NCBI RefSeq assembly: GCF_008329585.1
Contig: NZ_NPKP01000002.1
Span: 310,001 to 374,000 of the forward strand
DNA: 64,000 bases
Reading direction: 5' to 3'
Origin: Mycolicibacterium sp. P9-22
GTDB lineage: Bacteria > Actinomycetota > Actinomycetes > Mycobacteriales > Mycobacteriaceae
Notes under the pieces: model-generated
What the model saw: the letters and a program-made list of their open reading frames with translations, nothing else
The model's database searches: none
What the model was told of the DNA's origin: nothing
Part shown: positions 1 through 8,499 of the stretch, piece by piece
Position numbering within the stretch: the first letter of the stretch is position 1
Layout: every line of letters begins with the position of its first letter
Translations under genes and position numbers: made by a program

Positions 1-1166
1 TCGATGATGGCCAGTTCATGTTCGATCTGCGCGTAGGCCTTGGGAGCCCGATCCGGTGGGCCGTAGCGCTCCTGGGCGCCGTCACGCACCAGTTGGCGCA
101 GCCAGCTCGATTCGGTGTGCCCGTCCGGCACACCGAACGGCGGAAGTTGCGGGGCGATCAGCGCCAGCCCGAACGCGCACTGTTCACCCAGGTCTGCTGC
201 CGCCGTGACGATTTCGGTGCCGAACAGCCGGGCCATCTCCTCCCCTGATCGCAGGTGCGCTCCGCCCAACGGCGCCAGGTACCCGGCCGCGTCGTCCATC
301 GAGTTGCGGGCCCGGATGGCCGCCATCGCCATGGCCAGCCGGCCCCGCGACGGCACCGCGAAGTGGGCGCCGGTGGTGGCGATCACGTCCACGCCGAATC
401 GTGGCGCCAGCGCGGCCAGGACGGTATTGCGTTCGTCGTCGAGTGGGTGTCCGTGGTGGGTGAGTTCAACACTGATCCGGTCGGCGCCGAACCTGTCGAC
501 CAGATCGGCCAGCGCCCGCGCGGCAGCTTCCGGGCCGCCGGCTGTATAGGCCTGTTGGACATGGCCTTTGCGGCAGCCGGTGAGGATGTGCCAGTGCCCG
601 CCGGCGGCCTCGGTCAAGGTGTCGAAGTCATACCGCGGCTTACCCTTCTCGCCACCGGCCAGGTGCGCCGCCGAGATCTGGCGCGACAGCCGCCGGTAAC
701 CCTCCGCGCCCCGGGCCAGCACCAGCAGATGCGGTCCGGGCGGGTCGGGCTGTTCGGTACGCGGCACGTTCCCCAACGACAGTTCGGCACCGAACACGGT
801 GGACATGTCGAGTTCACGGGCGGCCTCGGCGAACCGCACCACCCCGTAGAGACCGTCGTGGTCGGTCAACGCAATGGCCCGCAGGTCCAGCCGGGCCGCC
901 TCCTCCACCAGTTCCTCCGGGGTGCTGGCGCCGTCGAGGAAGCTGTAGGCGGAGTGGGCGTGCAGTTCGGCGTAGGGCACCGATGAGGAGCCCCGGCGCC
1001 CGCCGTCCGGTTCGTAGGCGCCGCGCTTGCGCGACCAGGCCGGACTGTCCCCGCCATCGCCGGGCGGCTCCAGCGGAAGGCCGGACCGGCGTGGTTTGCC
1101 GCGCGGTCTGCTGTTGAGCACCCGCTCCATCTCGGACCAGCTCGGCGGCCCGTTGTGCCAACCCAC
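1..1166 (-). CDS. dnaE2: Error-prone DNA polymerase DnaE2, N-terminal part (runs off left edge)
   Basis: This is the first ~388 residues of the SOS-induced C-family polymerase DnaE2, which does translesion synthesis with ImuA' and ImuB. The start reads GWHNGPPSWSEMERVL, as I recall the mycobacterial DnaE2 N-terminus. A PHP domain follows with YAELHAHSAYSFLDGAS and LTDHDGLYG, then AHLAGGEKGKPRYDFD and LTGCRKGHV. The GTG start at 1166 is chosen because this N-terminus aligns there and because a -10-like TACACT lies 6 nt upstream, which suggests a leaderless transcript. A perfect SOS box is directly upstream. The polymerase core and C-terminus lie outside the window. Confidence in identity is very high; the exact start is slightly less certain. 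Confidence 0.96.
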   Translation of the reverse strand, partial: MGWHNGPPSWSEMERVLNSRPRGKPRRSGLPLEPPGDGGDSPAWSRKRGAYEPDGGRRGSSSVPYAELHAHSAYSFLDGASTPEELVEEAARLDLRAIALTDHDGLYGVVRFAEAARELDMSTVFGAELSLGNVPRTEQPDPPGPHLLVLARGAEGYRRLSRQISAAHLAGGEKGKPRYDFDTLTEAAGGHWHILTGCRKGHVQQAYTAGGPEAAARALADLVDRFGADRISVELTHHGHPLDDERNTVLAALAPRFGVDVIATTGAHFAVPSRGRLAMAMAAIRARNSMDDAAGYLAPLGGAHLRSGEEMARLFGTEIVTAAADLGEQCAFGLALIAPQLPPFGVPDGHTESSWLRQLVRDGAQERYGPPDRAPKAYAQIEHELAII

Positions 1167-1172
1167 CCGACC

Positions 1173-1178
1173 AGTGTA
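1173..1178 (-). promoter_or_regulatory. Putative -10 element of dnaE2 (leaderless)
   Basis: On the minus strand the hexamer TACACT is followed by 6 nt and then the GTG at 1166. This is the spacing expected if transcription starts on the G of the start codon, a common mycobacterial arrangement. No Shine-Dalgarno sequence is visible before this GTG, which fits a leaderless mRNA. Inferred from spacing only. Confidence 0.5.
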
Positions 1179-1194
1179 TCGAACGTTTGTTCGA
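1179..1194 (-). promoter_or_regulatory. LexA SOS box of dnaE2
   Basis: TCGAAC-GTTT-GTTCGA is a perfect match to the mycobacterial/Gram-positive SOS box (TCGAAC-N4-GTTCGA). It ends 13 bp before the dnaE2 GTG and abuts the putative -10 at 1173-1178, so LexA would cover the -10/-35 spacer. dnaE2 is a known LexA/RecA-regulated gene in mycobacteria. Confidence 0.93.
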
Positions 1195-1230
1195 TGCGCT
1201 CGTCCATCTGGCCGCGTTGACCGTATCCAG

Positions 1231-2121
1231 TCAACGATGTTGCGCGAAGACGTCTCGCGCGACCGTTATCGCGTTGAGTACCCGCGGGAACCCGGTGTAG
1301 GAAACGAGGTGGATGAGTGCTTCGATCACATGGGACCTGTCGAGCCCGACATTGAGTGCGGCGCCGATGTGGACGCGTAGTTGGGGTGCGGCGTCCCCTA
1401 ACGCGGTGAGTGCGCCGATGGTGACGAGTTGCCGCCGTTGTGGGCTGAGCCAGGGACGGTTGTACACGTCACCGAAGGCGAATTCAACGATATACCGCCC
1501 CAGGTCCGGAGAGATGTCGTGCAGCGACTCGATGACCTCCAGGCCGTGCTGTCCGTCGATCTCCACCAGTTTGCGCGCTCCGCGGTCATAGCGGCTGCTG
1601 TCATCGTTCTGCACTGGTGGGGTGAATCTCGCTCCGGTGTCGGTGAATGACTTCCTGGCAACGGCCACCGCGTTGAGCGCCCGTGGAAACCCGGCGAACG
1701 GCACCAGATGGATGAGTGCCTCGATGATCTCGATCGGAGTCACACCGACCTGCAGCGCGGCGTCGATGTGGAACTTCAACTGTGGTGCGGTATCGCCCTG
1801 CGCGGCCAGCGCCGCGACAGTCGCCAGCTGTCGCTGCGGGGCATCCAGGCCTGGCCTGAGATAGATGTCGCCGAAGGCGAATTCGACGATGTACCGGCCG
1901 AGATCCGGTGCAATATCGTCAAGGGACGCGATTACCGCAGGACCACGCTCACCGGAAATGCCTCGCAGGGCATTCATTCCGCGCGTGTAGCGGTCAGATT
2001 CTGCCGACGACGCCACGGCGGCTGTCGCCACCGAGCCCACCACTGCACCGACTCCCAACAGCGCTCCTTTGGTCAGCAGATCTCTGCGGTTCGTAGCGGG
2101 ATTCTCGACTGGACTGGTCAT
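1231..2121 (-). CDS. Tat-exported protein with two tandem carboxymuconolactone-decarboxylase-like domains
   Basis: A 296-residue protein starting MTSPVENPATNRRDLLTKG. The NRRDLL segment followed by a hydrophobic alanine/valine stretch looks like a Tat signal. Two near-identical CMD-type domains follow (about residues 45-160 and 180-296), both containing PDLGRYIVEFAFGD, then APQL(K/R)(F/V)HI and (I)IEALIHLV..GFPR.LNA. Neither repeat has the CxxC of AhpD peroxidases, so a disulfide-reductase role is unlikely. The substrate is unknown. The ATG at 2121 is preferred over an upstream in-frame ATG because it places the RR motif near the N-terminus. It is the gene nearest upstream of dnaE2, 64 bp away, and may share transcripts with it. 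Confidence 0.8.
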   Translation of the reverse strand: MTSPVENPATNRRDLLTKGALLGVGAVVGSVATAAVASSAESDRYTRGMNALRGISGERGPAVIASLDDIAPDLGRYIVEFAFGDIYLRPGLDAPQRQLATVAALAAQGDTAPQLKFHIDAALQVGVTPIEIIEALIHLVPFAGFPRALNAVAVARKSFTDTGARFTPPVQNDDSSRYDRGARKLVEIDGQHGLEVIESLHDISPDLGRYIVEFAFGDVYNRPWLSPQRRQLVTIGALTALGDAAPQLRVHIGAALNVGLDRSHVIEALIHLVSYTGFPRVLNAITVARDVFAQHR

Positions 2122-2224
2122 AGGCCGATCGTAGGAATTAGAGCGCGCTCGAACGCAAAGCGTGGGTTGCTCGCCGCCTGACAAGCCAGCCGAAGCACGG
2201 ATGGTCCGGCACCCAGTGGAACAC

Positions 2225-3739
2225 CTATTCCTTCAACGCAGGCGTCTCCCGGCGCAGCGTCTGGCCGGTGAAGAAGTCCGGTCGCTGCGCCCGCATCACG
2301 AGCATCAGCACTGCGCCGAGCAGCAGGATCCCGAACCCGATGAAGAACACCAACCCGATGCCGCCGATCGCGGCACCACTGCCGTTCTCCGGATTCATGC
2401 TCTCACCGACGGAGATCACGAAGACGACTGCGAGTATCAATCCGCCCAGCAAAGGGAACAGGAACTTGAACACGATGTTGTGGACATCGGCGAACAGCTC
2501 CCGGCGGAAGAACCAGACGCAGGCGAACGCGGTGATGCCGTAGTACCAGCAGATCATGATGCCCAGCGCGGCGATGGTGTCCCACAGCGCATTATCGGAC
2601 AGCAGCGTCACCACCGTATAGAAGCCACCGGTCACCACACCGGCCACCACGGTGGAATAAACCGGCGTCAGGAAGCGCGGGCTGACCTCGGCGAAGCGAG
2701 TCGGAAATGCCTTGTAGGCGCCCATCGCCAGCATGGCTCTCGCGGCCGGCAGGAAGGTGGTCTGCAAGCTGGCCACCGATGAGGCGAACACCGCCAGGTA
2801 GAGCAGCGGCCCGAACCAGTGCCCCAGCACCGGGTCCGCCAGCGCGCCGAACACATTCTCCGAGTTCTCCGGATTCCCCAGCCCCAGGCCTGCTTCTCCG
2901 ACGCCGGCGTACATCATCACCGCGACGGCGATCAACAGGTAAGTGATCAGAATTGATGTCACACAGAGCAATCCGGCCCGACCCGGCACCTTGGTCGGAT
3001 CCTTGGACTCCTCGCCGAGTGTCAAACAGGTGTCCCAACCCCAGAACGCGAAGATGGAGCCCGTCAGACCGATGGCGAATACCGCCATCGTCAGGCCGGT
3101 GAACGGATTGAACCAGTCCAGGTCGAAAGTCAGCCCCGCCGGCGCGTTCCCGCGTCCCACGTGCACGAATGCGGTGATGGCGAATGCCACCAGCACCACC
3201 AGCTGAAACGCCACCAGTACGTACTGCACCCGCTCGCTGGTGGTGATGCCCCGGCTGGCGATCAGGGTGGCCAGCCCGATGAACACCAGCGTGGTGAGGA
3301 TGTTGACGGGCTTGTTGCCCGCCAGATCGGCGATCCCTGGTTGGTTGACGATCCGGGCGATGAGCAGATAGAAGAACTCGACCGCGATCGCCGCCAGGTT
3401 GGACAACACGATGATGGAGGCGACCACCATGCCCCAGCCGCACATCCAGCCCACGTAGGGCCCGAATGCCTTGGTGGACCACGTGAATGACGCCCCGCAA
3501 TCCGGGGTTCGGGAGTTGAGTTCGCGATAGGCATAGGCGGTGAGGAACATCGGGATGAATCCGGCGATGAAGATCGCCGGCATCTTCAACCCGACCGCCG
3601 CGACGATCACGCCGATACTGGCGGTCAATGTGTACCCGGGTGCCACGCAGGAGATCCCGAGCACGGCGCCCGACAGCGTGCCGACCTTGCCTTCGGCCAG
3701 ACCCTTGGAGACTGTCCCGGCGTCGCCCTGCGTAGTCAT
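2225..3739 (-). CDS. APC-superfamily amino acid/polyamine permease
   Basis: A 504-residue polytopic membrane protein with about 12 hydrophobic segments. The N-terminus GTLSGAVLGISCVAPGYTLT and the segment ELNSRTPDCGASFTW are typical of APC transporters (the unwound TM1 glycine motif and the loop before TM3). These carriers take up amino acids or amines by proton symport; the substrate cannot be read from the sequence. Its start codon overlaps the stop of the upstream universal stress protein gene by 4 bp (ATGA), so the two are probably translated from one mRNA. A stress protein coupled to an amino-acid permease recurs in actinobacteria (general recollection). Functional class is confident, substrate unassigned. 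Confidence 0.85.
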   Translation of the reverse strand: MTTQGDAGTVSKGLAEGKVGTLSGAVLGISCVAPGYTLTASIGVIVAAVGLKMPAIFIAGFIPMFLTAYAYRELNSRTPDCGASFTWSTKAFGPYVGWMCGWGMVVASIIVLSNLAAIAVEFFYLLIARIVNQPGIADLAGNKPVNILTTLVFIGLATLIASRGITTSERVQYVLVAFQLVVLVAFAITAFVHVGRGNAPAGLTFDLDWFNPFTGLTMAVFAIGLTGSIFAFWGWDTCLTLGEESKDPTKVPGRAGLLCVTSILITYLLIAVAVMMYAGVGEAGLGLGNPENSENVFGALADPVLGHWFGPLLYLAVFASSVASLQTTFLPAARAMLAMGAYKAFPTRFAEVSPRFLTPVYSTVVAGVVTGGFYTVVTLLSDNALWDTIAALGIMICWYYGITAFACVWFFRRELFADVHNIVFKFLFPLLGGLILAVVFVISVGESMNPENGSGAAIGGIGLVFFIGFGILLLGAVLMLVMRAQRPDFFTGQTLRRETPALKE

Positions 3740-4617
3740 GCTGTCTCCTCGTCGGCGGTTCTGGGTACCACGATCATGGGGACGTCGAGCACCCGCAGCA
3801 TCTTTGCGGCCGTGGATCCGAGGAACAATCGGCGCGGCGCGGCGAGCCTGCTGGACCCGACCATGATCAGGTCGCCGTCATGCCAGGGCAACCTGCTCAC
3901 CGCATCCTCCACCGAGGCTCCGTCGGCAACCGTGGCCGTGACCGAGAACCCTTCCGGGAGTGACTCTTTTGCTTCCTCCAGCGCTCGCCGGGCGTGATCC
4001 AGCGCGCGCCCCCGCAGCGCATCGGCGTCACCACGCAGTGAGCCGAACATGGGATCGAGAGCCACCAGCGACACCAGCCGCAGCGGGACGTCGGCGGCCC
4101 TGCAGGCCCGCACCGCGGTGTCCAGCAGGGTGCCCGCTCCGGCACGTTCGCCGATCGCGCACGTCACCTCGCGAACCTGGGAAACCGCGGACAGCCGAGT
4201 TCCTTTCGGCGCCACCGCCACCGGAACGTGCGCGGAGTGCAGCAGCTCGTTGACCACCGACCCGAGTGAGTAACTCCCGGCCAGACCGCCGCCCGATCCG
4301 CCGACGACGACGGCCCGGGCTCCGAGGCGCTGCACCTCATTGATGAGCCCGTCCGCGGTGGAATCGCTGACACTGACATGGGTGTGCGCCACCACGTCAT
4401 CGGGCACCCCGGCCAGCGCCTCATCCAGCCACTCGCCGGCCTGTTCGGCGAGCAGTTCGTCATAGCCCCCGGTCGGAACCATCGCGGGCACGCCGCGGTC
4501 CGGGGGCAGCACCATGCACACGTCCAGCTCGGCACCCAGACTGCGGGCGAGCCGGACGCCCAGCGCCAGCGCGTCCGCTCCACCCGGGGTGGCGAGATAT
4601 CCGACAGCCAGTCTCAT
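3736..4617 (-). CDS. Tandem-domain universal stress protein (UspA family)
   Basis: A 293-residue cytoplasmic protein made of two Usp domains of about 145 residues. Each ends in a nucleotide-binding glycine motif: VVVGGSGGGLAGSYSLGS in the first, and MVGSSRLAAPRRLFLGST followed by VPMIVVPR in the second. Mycobacterial tandem Usp proteins bind ATP or cAMP and respond to hypoxia or energy stress; which ligand applies here is unknown. The ATG at 4617 starts MRLAVGYLATPGG, a normal Usp beginning. It is the upstream gene of a two-gene operon with the APC permease and may gate that transporter (inference). Confidence 0.85.
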   Translation of the reverse strand: MRLAVGYLATPGGADALALGVRLARSLGAELDVCMVLPPDRGVPAMVPTGGYDELLAEQAGEWLDEALAGVPDDVVAHTHVSVSDSTADGLINEVQRLGARAVVVGGSGGGLAGSYSLGSVVNELLHSAHVPVAVAPKGTRLSAVSQVREVTCAIGERAGAGTLLDTAVRACRAADVPLRLVSLVALDPMFGSLRGDADALRGRALDHARRALEEAKESLPEGFSVTATVADGASVEDAVSRLPWHDGDLIMVGSSRLAAPRRLFLGSTAAKMLRVLDVPMIVVPRTADEETA

Positions 4618-4670
4618 TGGGTCATCCTGTCAACGCGCGGCGGTGCGCACTGGCGATTGACCCTACGAAA

Positions 4671-5537
4671 TCAGTCGTATTCGGCGGTCCCGTCATCGAG
4701 CACGACCCGCGTGTCGGACCCGTCGGGTTGGGCAGCCTCGGTACGGAACACCGCGCGTCCCGCTTCGGTACGCCAGATCGAGGTGGTCAGCGTTTCGCCG
4801 GGGAACACCGGCGAGCTGAACCGCGAGGCCACCGCGGTGATCTTGGTGGCGTCGCCGCCGCCGAGTTCGGCGACGAGAGCCCGGCCGGCCACACCATAGG
4901 TGCACAGTCCGTGCAGGATCGGCTTGGAGAACCCGGCCAGGGTCTGGGCGAACCACGGGTCGCTGTGCAGCGGATTGCGGTCACCGGAAAGCCGGTACAG
5001 CAGCGCCTGATCGGCGCGGGTGGGCAGGGACACCTGAGCATCGGGTGCGCGGTCGGGGAACTCGGGTGCCGCCGGGCGTTGGCCGGGTTGCCCGCCGAAT
5101 CCGCCCTCGCCGCGGATCACCACGGTGGTCAGGGTTTCCACCAACACCTCACCGCTGTCCGGGTCGGCGCCCACCCCCTTGAGCATCACCACCGCGTTCT
5201 TGCCCGGACCCTTGTCCTGGATGTCGGCGACCTCGGAGTGCACGCTGAGCGCGCCTGCCGGCGGCAGCGCCTTGGAGAGCCGGATCGCCTGCGATCCGTG
5301 CAGCAGCATGCCGAAGTTGAACGATCCGATGAGCAGCGCCGCCGCGAACGGTGAACAGGCGATGACGGCAAAGGTCGGCAGCACCTGCTGCTCGATCTCG
5401 TGACTGTTCTCGGTGGTGAAGGCCAGGTCGTCGATGCCGGCGCCGACGCCGAGCGCGTAGAGCAGCGTCTCGCGGTCGGTCCAGCTGAAGGTCTGGGACT
5501 CGGTCTTGGCACCGACGGCGTTCGGATCGATCGGCAT
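4671..5537 (-). CDS. htdY: 3-hydroxyacyl-thioester dehydratase, MaoC/double hot-dog type (HtdY-like)
   Basis: A 288-residue protein with an N-terminal degenerate and a C-terminal catalytic hot-dog domain. The hydratase-2 motif is at about residues 178-200, YRLSGDRNPLHSDP followed by ILHGLCTYG, with the Asp/His pair expected for (R)-specific enoyl hydration. Length and order match M. tuberculosis HtdY (Rv3389c), a (R)-3-hydroxyacyl-CoA dehydratase implicated in fatty acid or steroid side-chain metabolism. The position a few genes from acrA1 is also conserved, although here a 12-kb island separates them. It is transcribed away from the HAD phosphatase across a 93-bp divergent gap. The start MPIDPNAVG is at 5537. 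Confidence 0.87.
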   Translation of the reverse strand: MPIDPNAVGAKTESQTFSWTDRETLLYALGVGAGIDDLAFTTENSHEIEQQVLPTFAVIACSPFAAALLIGSFNFGMLLHGSQAIRLSKALPPAGALSVHSEVADIQDKGPGKNAVVMLKGVGADPDSGEVLVETLTTVVIRGEGGFGGQPGQRPAAPEFPDRAPDAQVSLPTRADQALLYRLSGDRNPLHSDPWFAQTLAGFSKPILHGLCTYGVAGRALVAELGGGDATKITAVASRFSSPVFPGETLTTSIWRTEAGRAVFRTEAAQPDGSDTRVVLDDGTAEYD

Positions 5538-5630
5538 GTGTGAATATCCCTTCGTGGCGGGCTACGGGCCGTGACCGGCACCATAGTTGATGTAGATGCA
5601 GATCGAGTGTCATATGGAAGGACCGCGACC

Positions 5631-6464
5631 ATGGACAACGAGGACACAGTCTCCGACCCCAGTCCGCCCGCAGATGCCGCGGTGCAGCAGGACAATCGTG
5701 CCGAGCAGTGCTGGCTGACCGACATGGACGGCGTGCTGATCCACGAGGACCAGGCGCTGCCGGGCGCAGCGGAGTTCCTTCAACGGCTCACCGACTGCCG
5801 ACGGCGTTTCCTGGTGCTGACGAACAACTCGATCTACACGCCGCGTGACCTCGCTGCCCGGCTGGTCCGCTCGGGTTTGATCGTCCCCGAAAGCGCGATC
5901 TGGACGGCGGCGTTGGCGACTGCGGCGTTCCTCGACGACCAGCTGCCCGGCGGATCCGCATATGTCGTCGGGGAGGCCGGTCTGACGACAGCGCTGCATG
6001 AGGTCGGTTACACCCTCACCGACACCGCCCCCGATTTCGTGGTGCTCGGCGAGACCCGCACGTATTCGTTCGAGGCGATCACCAAGGCGATCCGGTTGAT
6101 CGGCAAGGGCGCACGGTTCATCGCGACCAATCCCGACGTGACCGGGCCGTCCGCCGAAGGTCCGCTGCCGGCAACGGGTTCGGTGGCGGCGTTGATCACC
6201 GCCGCCACCGGTCGGGAACCGTACTTCGTCGGGAAACCGAATCCGATGATGTTCCGCAGCGCGCTCAACCGCATCCAGGCCCACTCCGAGCACACCACGA
6301 TGATCGGCGACCGGATGGACACCGATGTCGTTGCCGGAATCGAGGCGGGCCTGGATACCATCCTGGTGCTGACGGGCATCACCACCGAGGCGGACGTCGC
6401 GAACTACCCGTTCCGGCCGAGCCGGGTGCTCCCGTCTATCGCCGAGGTGATCGACCTGATCTGA
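5631..6464 (+). CDS. HAD-superfamily phosphatase, NagD/GPP-like
   Basis: A 277-residue HAD hydrolase of the NagD/p-nitrophenylphosphatase branch. Motif I is DMDGVLIHED, motif II LVLTNNS, motif III GKPNPMMF and motif IV MIGDRMDTDV; the long insert between motifs II and III is the C2 cap. Likely a sugar- or nucleotide-phosphate phosphatase, substrate unknown. The ATG at 5631 is chosen over an in-frame ATG 60 bp upstream because a GGAAGGA ribosome-binding sequence precedes it and the shorter form starts close to the HAD core. It is divergent from htdY and stands alone before the minus-strand catabolic operon. Confidence 0.85.
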   Translation: MDNEDTVSDPSPPADAAVQQDNRAEQCWLTDMDGVLIHEDQALPGAAEFLQRLTDCRRRFLVLTNNSIYTPRDLAARLVRSGLIVPESAIWTAALATAAFLDDQLPGGSAYVVGEAGLTTALHEVGYTLTDTAPDFVVLGETRTYSFEAITKAIRLIGKGARFIATNPDVTGPSAEGPLPATGSVAALITAATGREPYFVGKPNPMMFRSALNRIQAHSEHTTMIGDRMDTDVVAGIEAGLDTILVLTGITTEADVANYPFRPSRVLPSIAEVIDLI

Positions 6465-6511
6465 ACCAGCAAGCGCCCCAAAGGCGTCGGGCAAGCCAAG
6501 TCTGGTGGTAC

Positions 6512-6976
6512 CTACTTCACGATCGTGTAGGTGAAGTCGTACTCCGTGCCCGCTGCGTTCCGCGCGTGAACCGCCATCTGGCCGCGGGCTTGGTCGTAAT
6601 CGCCAGTTCCACCGGTGATGGCAAGGGTGGAGTCCTTCTTATCGAAGAACGGCCCCTGGACGGTCAGCTGCCCCTCCGGGAGCGTGGCAGTCCAGAAGCA
6701 CTCGTAGGTGGAGCCGACTGCCGTGCGGAAGCACACTCCGTTGCTGGTACCGACGTTGTTGGTATTCGACTCGTCGTAGAGCGGGTTGGAGAAGGCGAGG
6801 ATGTCACCGAGGGAGTCCTTTTCCTCCGGTTTGCCGACGTGTTGCAGCGTGTCCGTCTCGGCACGCTCAACCACGTGAAGCGTCAGGGGCTTCGGAGCGT
6901 CGGGGTGAGCGCATCCCCCGGCCGCCACCGCCGTGGCGGCGAGCAGCACGAACAGGACAATCCGTTGCTGTGTCAT
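6512..6976 (-). CDS. Lipoprotein with allene-oxide-cyclase/dirigent-like barrel domain
   Basis: A 154-residue exported protein. Residues 1-22 are a lipoprotein signal (hydrophobic LFVLLAATAVAAGGC, lipidated Cys22). The rest resembles the allene oxide cyclase barrel-like fold: LGDILAFSNPLYDE, NGVCFRT, YECFWTATLPEGQLTVQG and ITGGTGDYDQARG. In plants this fold cyclises or guides reactive intermediates; bacterial members are mostly uncharacterised. Its start overlaps the stop of the upstream permease gene by 4 bp, so it is the last gene of the aldehyde dehydrogenase-permease-lipoprotein operon. Domain call by pattern memory; role unknown. Confidence 0.75.
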   Translation of the reverse strand: MTQQRIVLFVLLAATAVAAGGCAHPDAPKPLTLHVVERAETDTLQHVGKPEEKDSLGDILAFSNPLYDESNTNNVGTSNGVCFRTAVGSTYECFWTATLPEGQLTVQGPFFDKKDSTLAITGGTGDYDQARGQMAVHARNAAGTEYDFTYTIVK

Positions 6977-8499
6977 GCGGAATCCCTCGTTGTGTTCGAG
7001 CGCATGGCTCGGAGCTTGTCTGCAACGTCGATCGCGTCGCCCTCGCCGACGTCATCGGAGTGCTGGTATGGGCGGGCTGAAAGCATGTAGACGAGGCCGA
7101 CCCCGACGACGGCGGCGAGCCCGATGGCCACGATCCACTTGTCGAGGAACGTACCGCTGTCCACCGGTTTGAGCAGAAGGAGTATCGCGACAACGCCATA
7201 TCCGAGGGCGGCGACGTTGATGATCATTCCCCACCGGCCCAGATTCCAGTCGCCGGCTGGGCGCCAGCCACGGACTCGTTGACGCAGGGCGGCGAGTACG
7301 ACTGCCTGGAAGGCGATGTATATGCCCAGCACTGCGAATGCCGTGATGCGCGGCAGCTGATCGGGGAATGCGTACACGTAAACGCAGATGAGGATCGGTA
7401 TCACGCACGCCACCAGTAGCGCATTCGCCGGAACCGCTTGGCGCTCAGACATCTTCGACAGCCAGGAGCTGCCGGGCAACATCTTGTCCCGGGCAAAGGC
7501 ATAGATCAGACGGCTACCCGCGGCCTGCAGCGACAGCACACACGAGACGAACGCGGTGATGGCCACGCACAGGAACAACTTCGCGCCGATATGGCCGAGC
7601 GAACTCTCCAGGATGCTCGGGATCGGATCGGGATCGTTGCCGTTGACGATGTCTTGAAGATTCGGCGCCGCAAGCACATACCCGACGTAGGAAATCAAGC
7701 TGGACACTCCGCCGATGAGGATCGTCAGCATCATCGCCCGGGGGATCCTGCGCGTGGGGTTGTCGACTTCCTCCGCGACGTCACCGCACGCCTCGAAACC
7801 ATAGAACAGGAAGAGACCACTCAACGCCGCGCCCATGAACGTGAGCAGATAAGGCTGGCTGCCACCGGCACCCATCGAGTCGAAGAACACCGAGACCGAA
7901 TTCACCCGCCTGAAAATGAGCAGATACAGGCCCAGTGCGATGACACCGATGAGCTCCGCGGCCAGACCGATCTGGGCCACCCGCGCCAAGGTGCGAGTAC
8001 CGGTGAAGTTGAACGCCAAGGCCAACACCAGCAACGCAACGGCGGTGGCCAGACCAACTTCCTTGCTGAAGGTCATCCCGAACAGGGAGGCGACGAAACT
8101 ACCGCCGAACTCCGCGACCGCAGTCACCGTGACGATGACGGCCCAGAGGTACACCCAGGACACCATCCATGCGTACCTCCGGCCCCACAGCCGTCGAGTC
8201 CATGGGTAAATTCCTCCGGCGATGGGGTACTGCGAAACGACTTCACCGAAGACGAGCGCTACGAGGAATTGACCACATCCGACGATGACGATCCACCACA
8301 GAGATGGTGGGCCGCCGAGTGAAAGGCTGTAGGCGAACAACGAATACACACCGACGAGCGGTGAGAGGTAAGTGAAGCCGAGCGCCAGGTTCGACCACAA
8401 GCTCATGGACCGGTGAAAGTCTGTTCCCGTGTATCCGAGGGCTTCCAGATGGGCGCTCTCGTTGTCGGCTGCGGATCTGGGGGTCGTCAGGTCCGACAT
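6973..8499 (-). CDS. APC-family amino acid permease (GABA/omega-amino acid type)
   Basis: A 508-residue transporter with about 12 membrane segments. The segment DFHRSMSLWSNLALGFTYLSPLVGVY followed by PSLWWIVIVGCGQFLVALVFGE is characteristic of the ACT/Uga4-like GABA permeases, and FYGFEACGDVAEEVDNPTR is the conserved TM6-loop signature. The stop of the upstream aldehyde dehydrogenase and this ATG share one base (TGATG), and the downstream lipoprotein overlaps it by 4 bp, giving tight translational coupling. Context suggests import of an omega-amino acid or diamine feeding the adjacent pathway (GABA, 5-aminovalerate, putrescine or cadaverine). Family sure, substrate inferred. Confidence 0.86.
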   Translation of the reverse strand: MSDLTTPRSAADNESAHLEALGYTGTDFHRSMSLWSNLALGFTYLSPLVGVYSLFAYSLSLGGPPSLWWIVIVGCGQFLVALVFGEVVSQYPIAGGIYPWTRRLWGRRYAWMVSWVYLWAVIVTVTAVAEFGGSFVASLFGMTFSKEVGLATAVALLVLALAFNFTGTRTLARVAQIGLAAELIGVIALGLYLLIFRRVNSVSVFFDSMGAGGSQPYLLTFMGAALSGLFLFYGFEACGDVAEEVDNPTRRIPRAMMLTILIGGVSSLISYVGYVLAAPNLQDIVNGNDPDPIPSILESSLGHIGAKLFLCVAITAFVSCVLSLQAAGSRLIYAFARDKMLPGSSWLSKMSERQAVPANALLVACVIPILICVYVYAFPDQLPRITAFAVLGIYIAFQAVVLAALRQRVRGWRPAGDWNLGRWGMIINVAALGYGVVAILLLLKPVDSGTFLDKWIVAIGLAAVVGVGLVYMLSARPYQHSDDVGEGDAIDVADKLRAMRSNTTRDSA

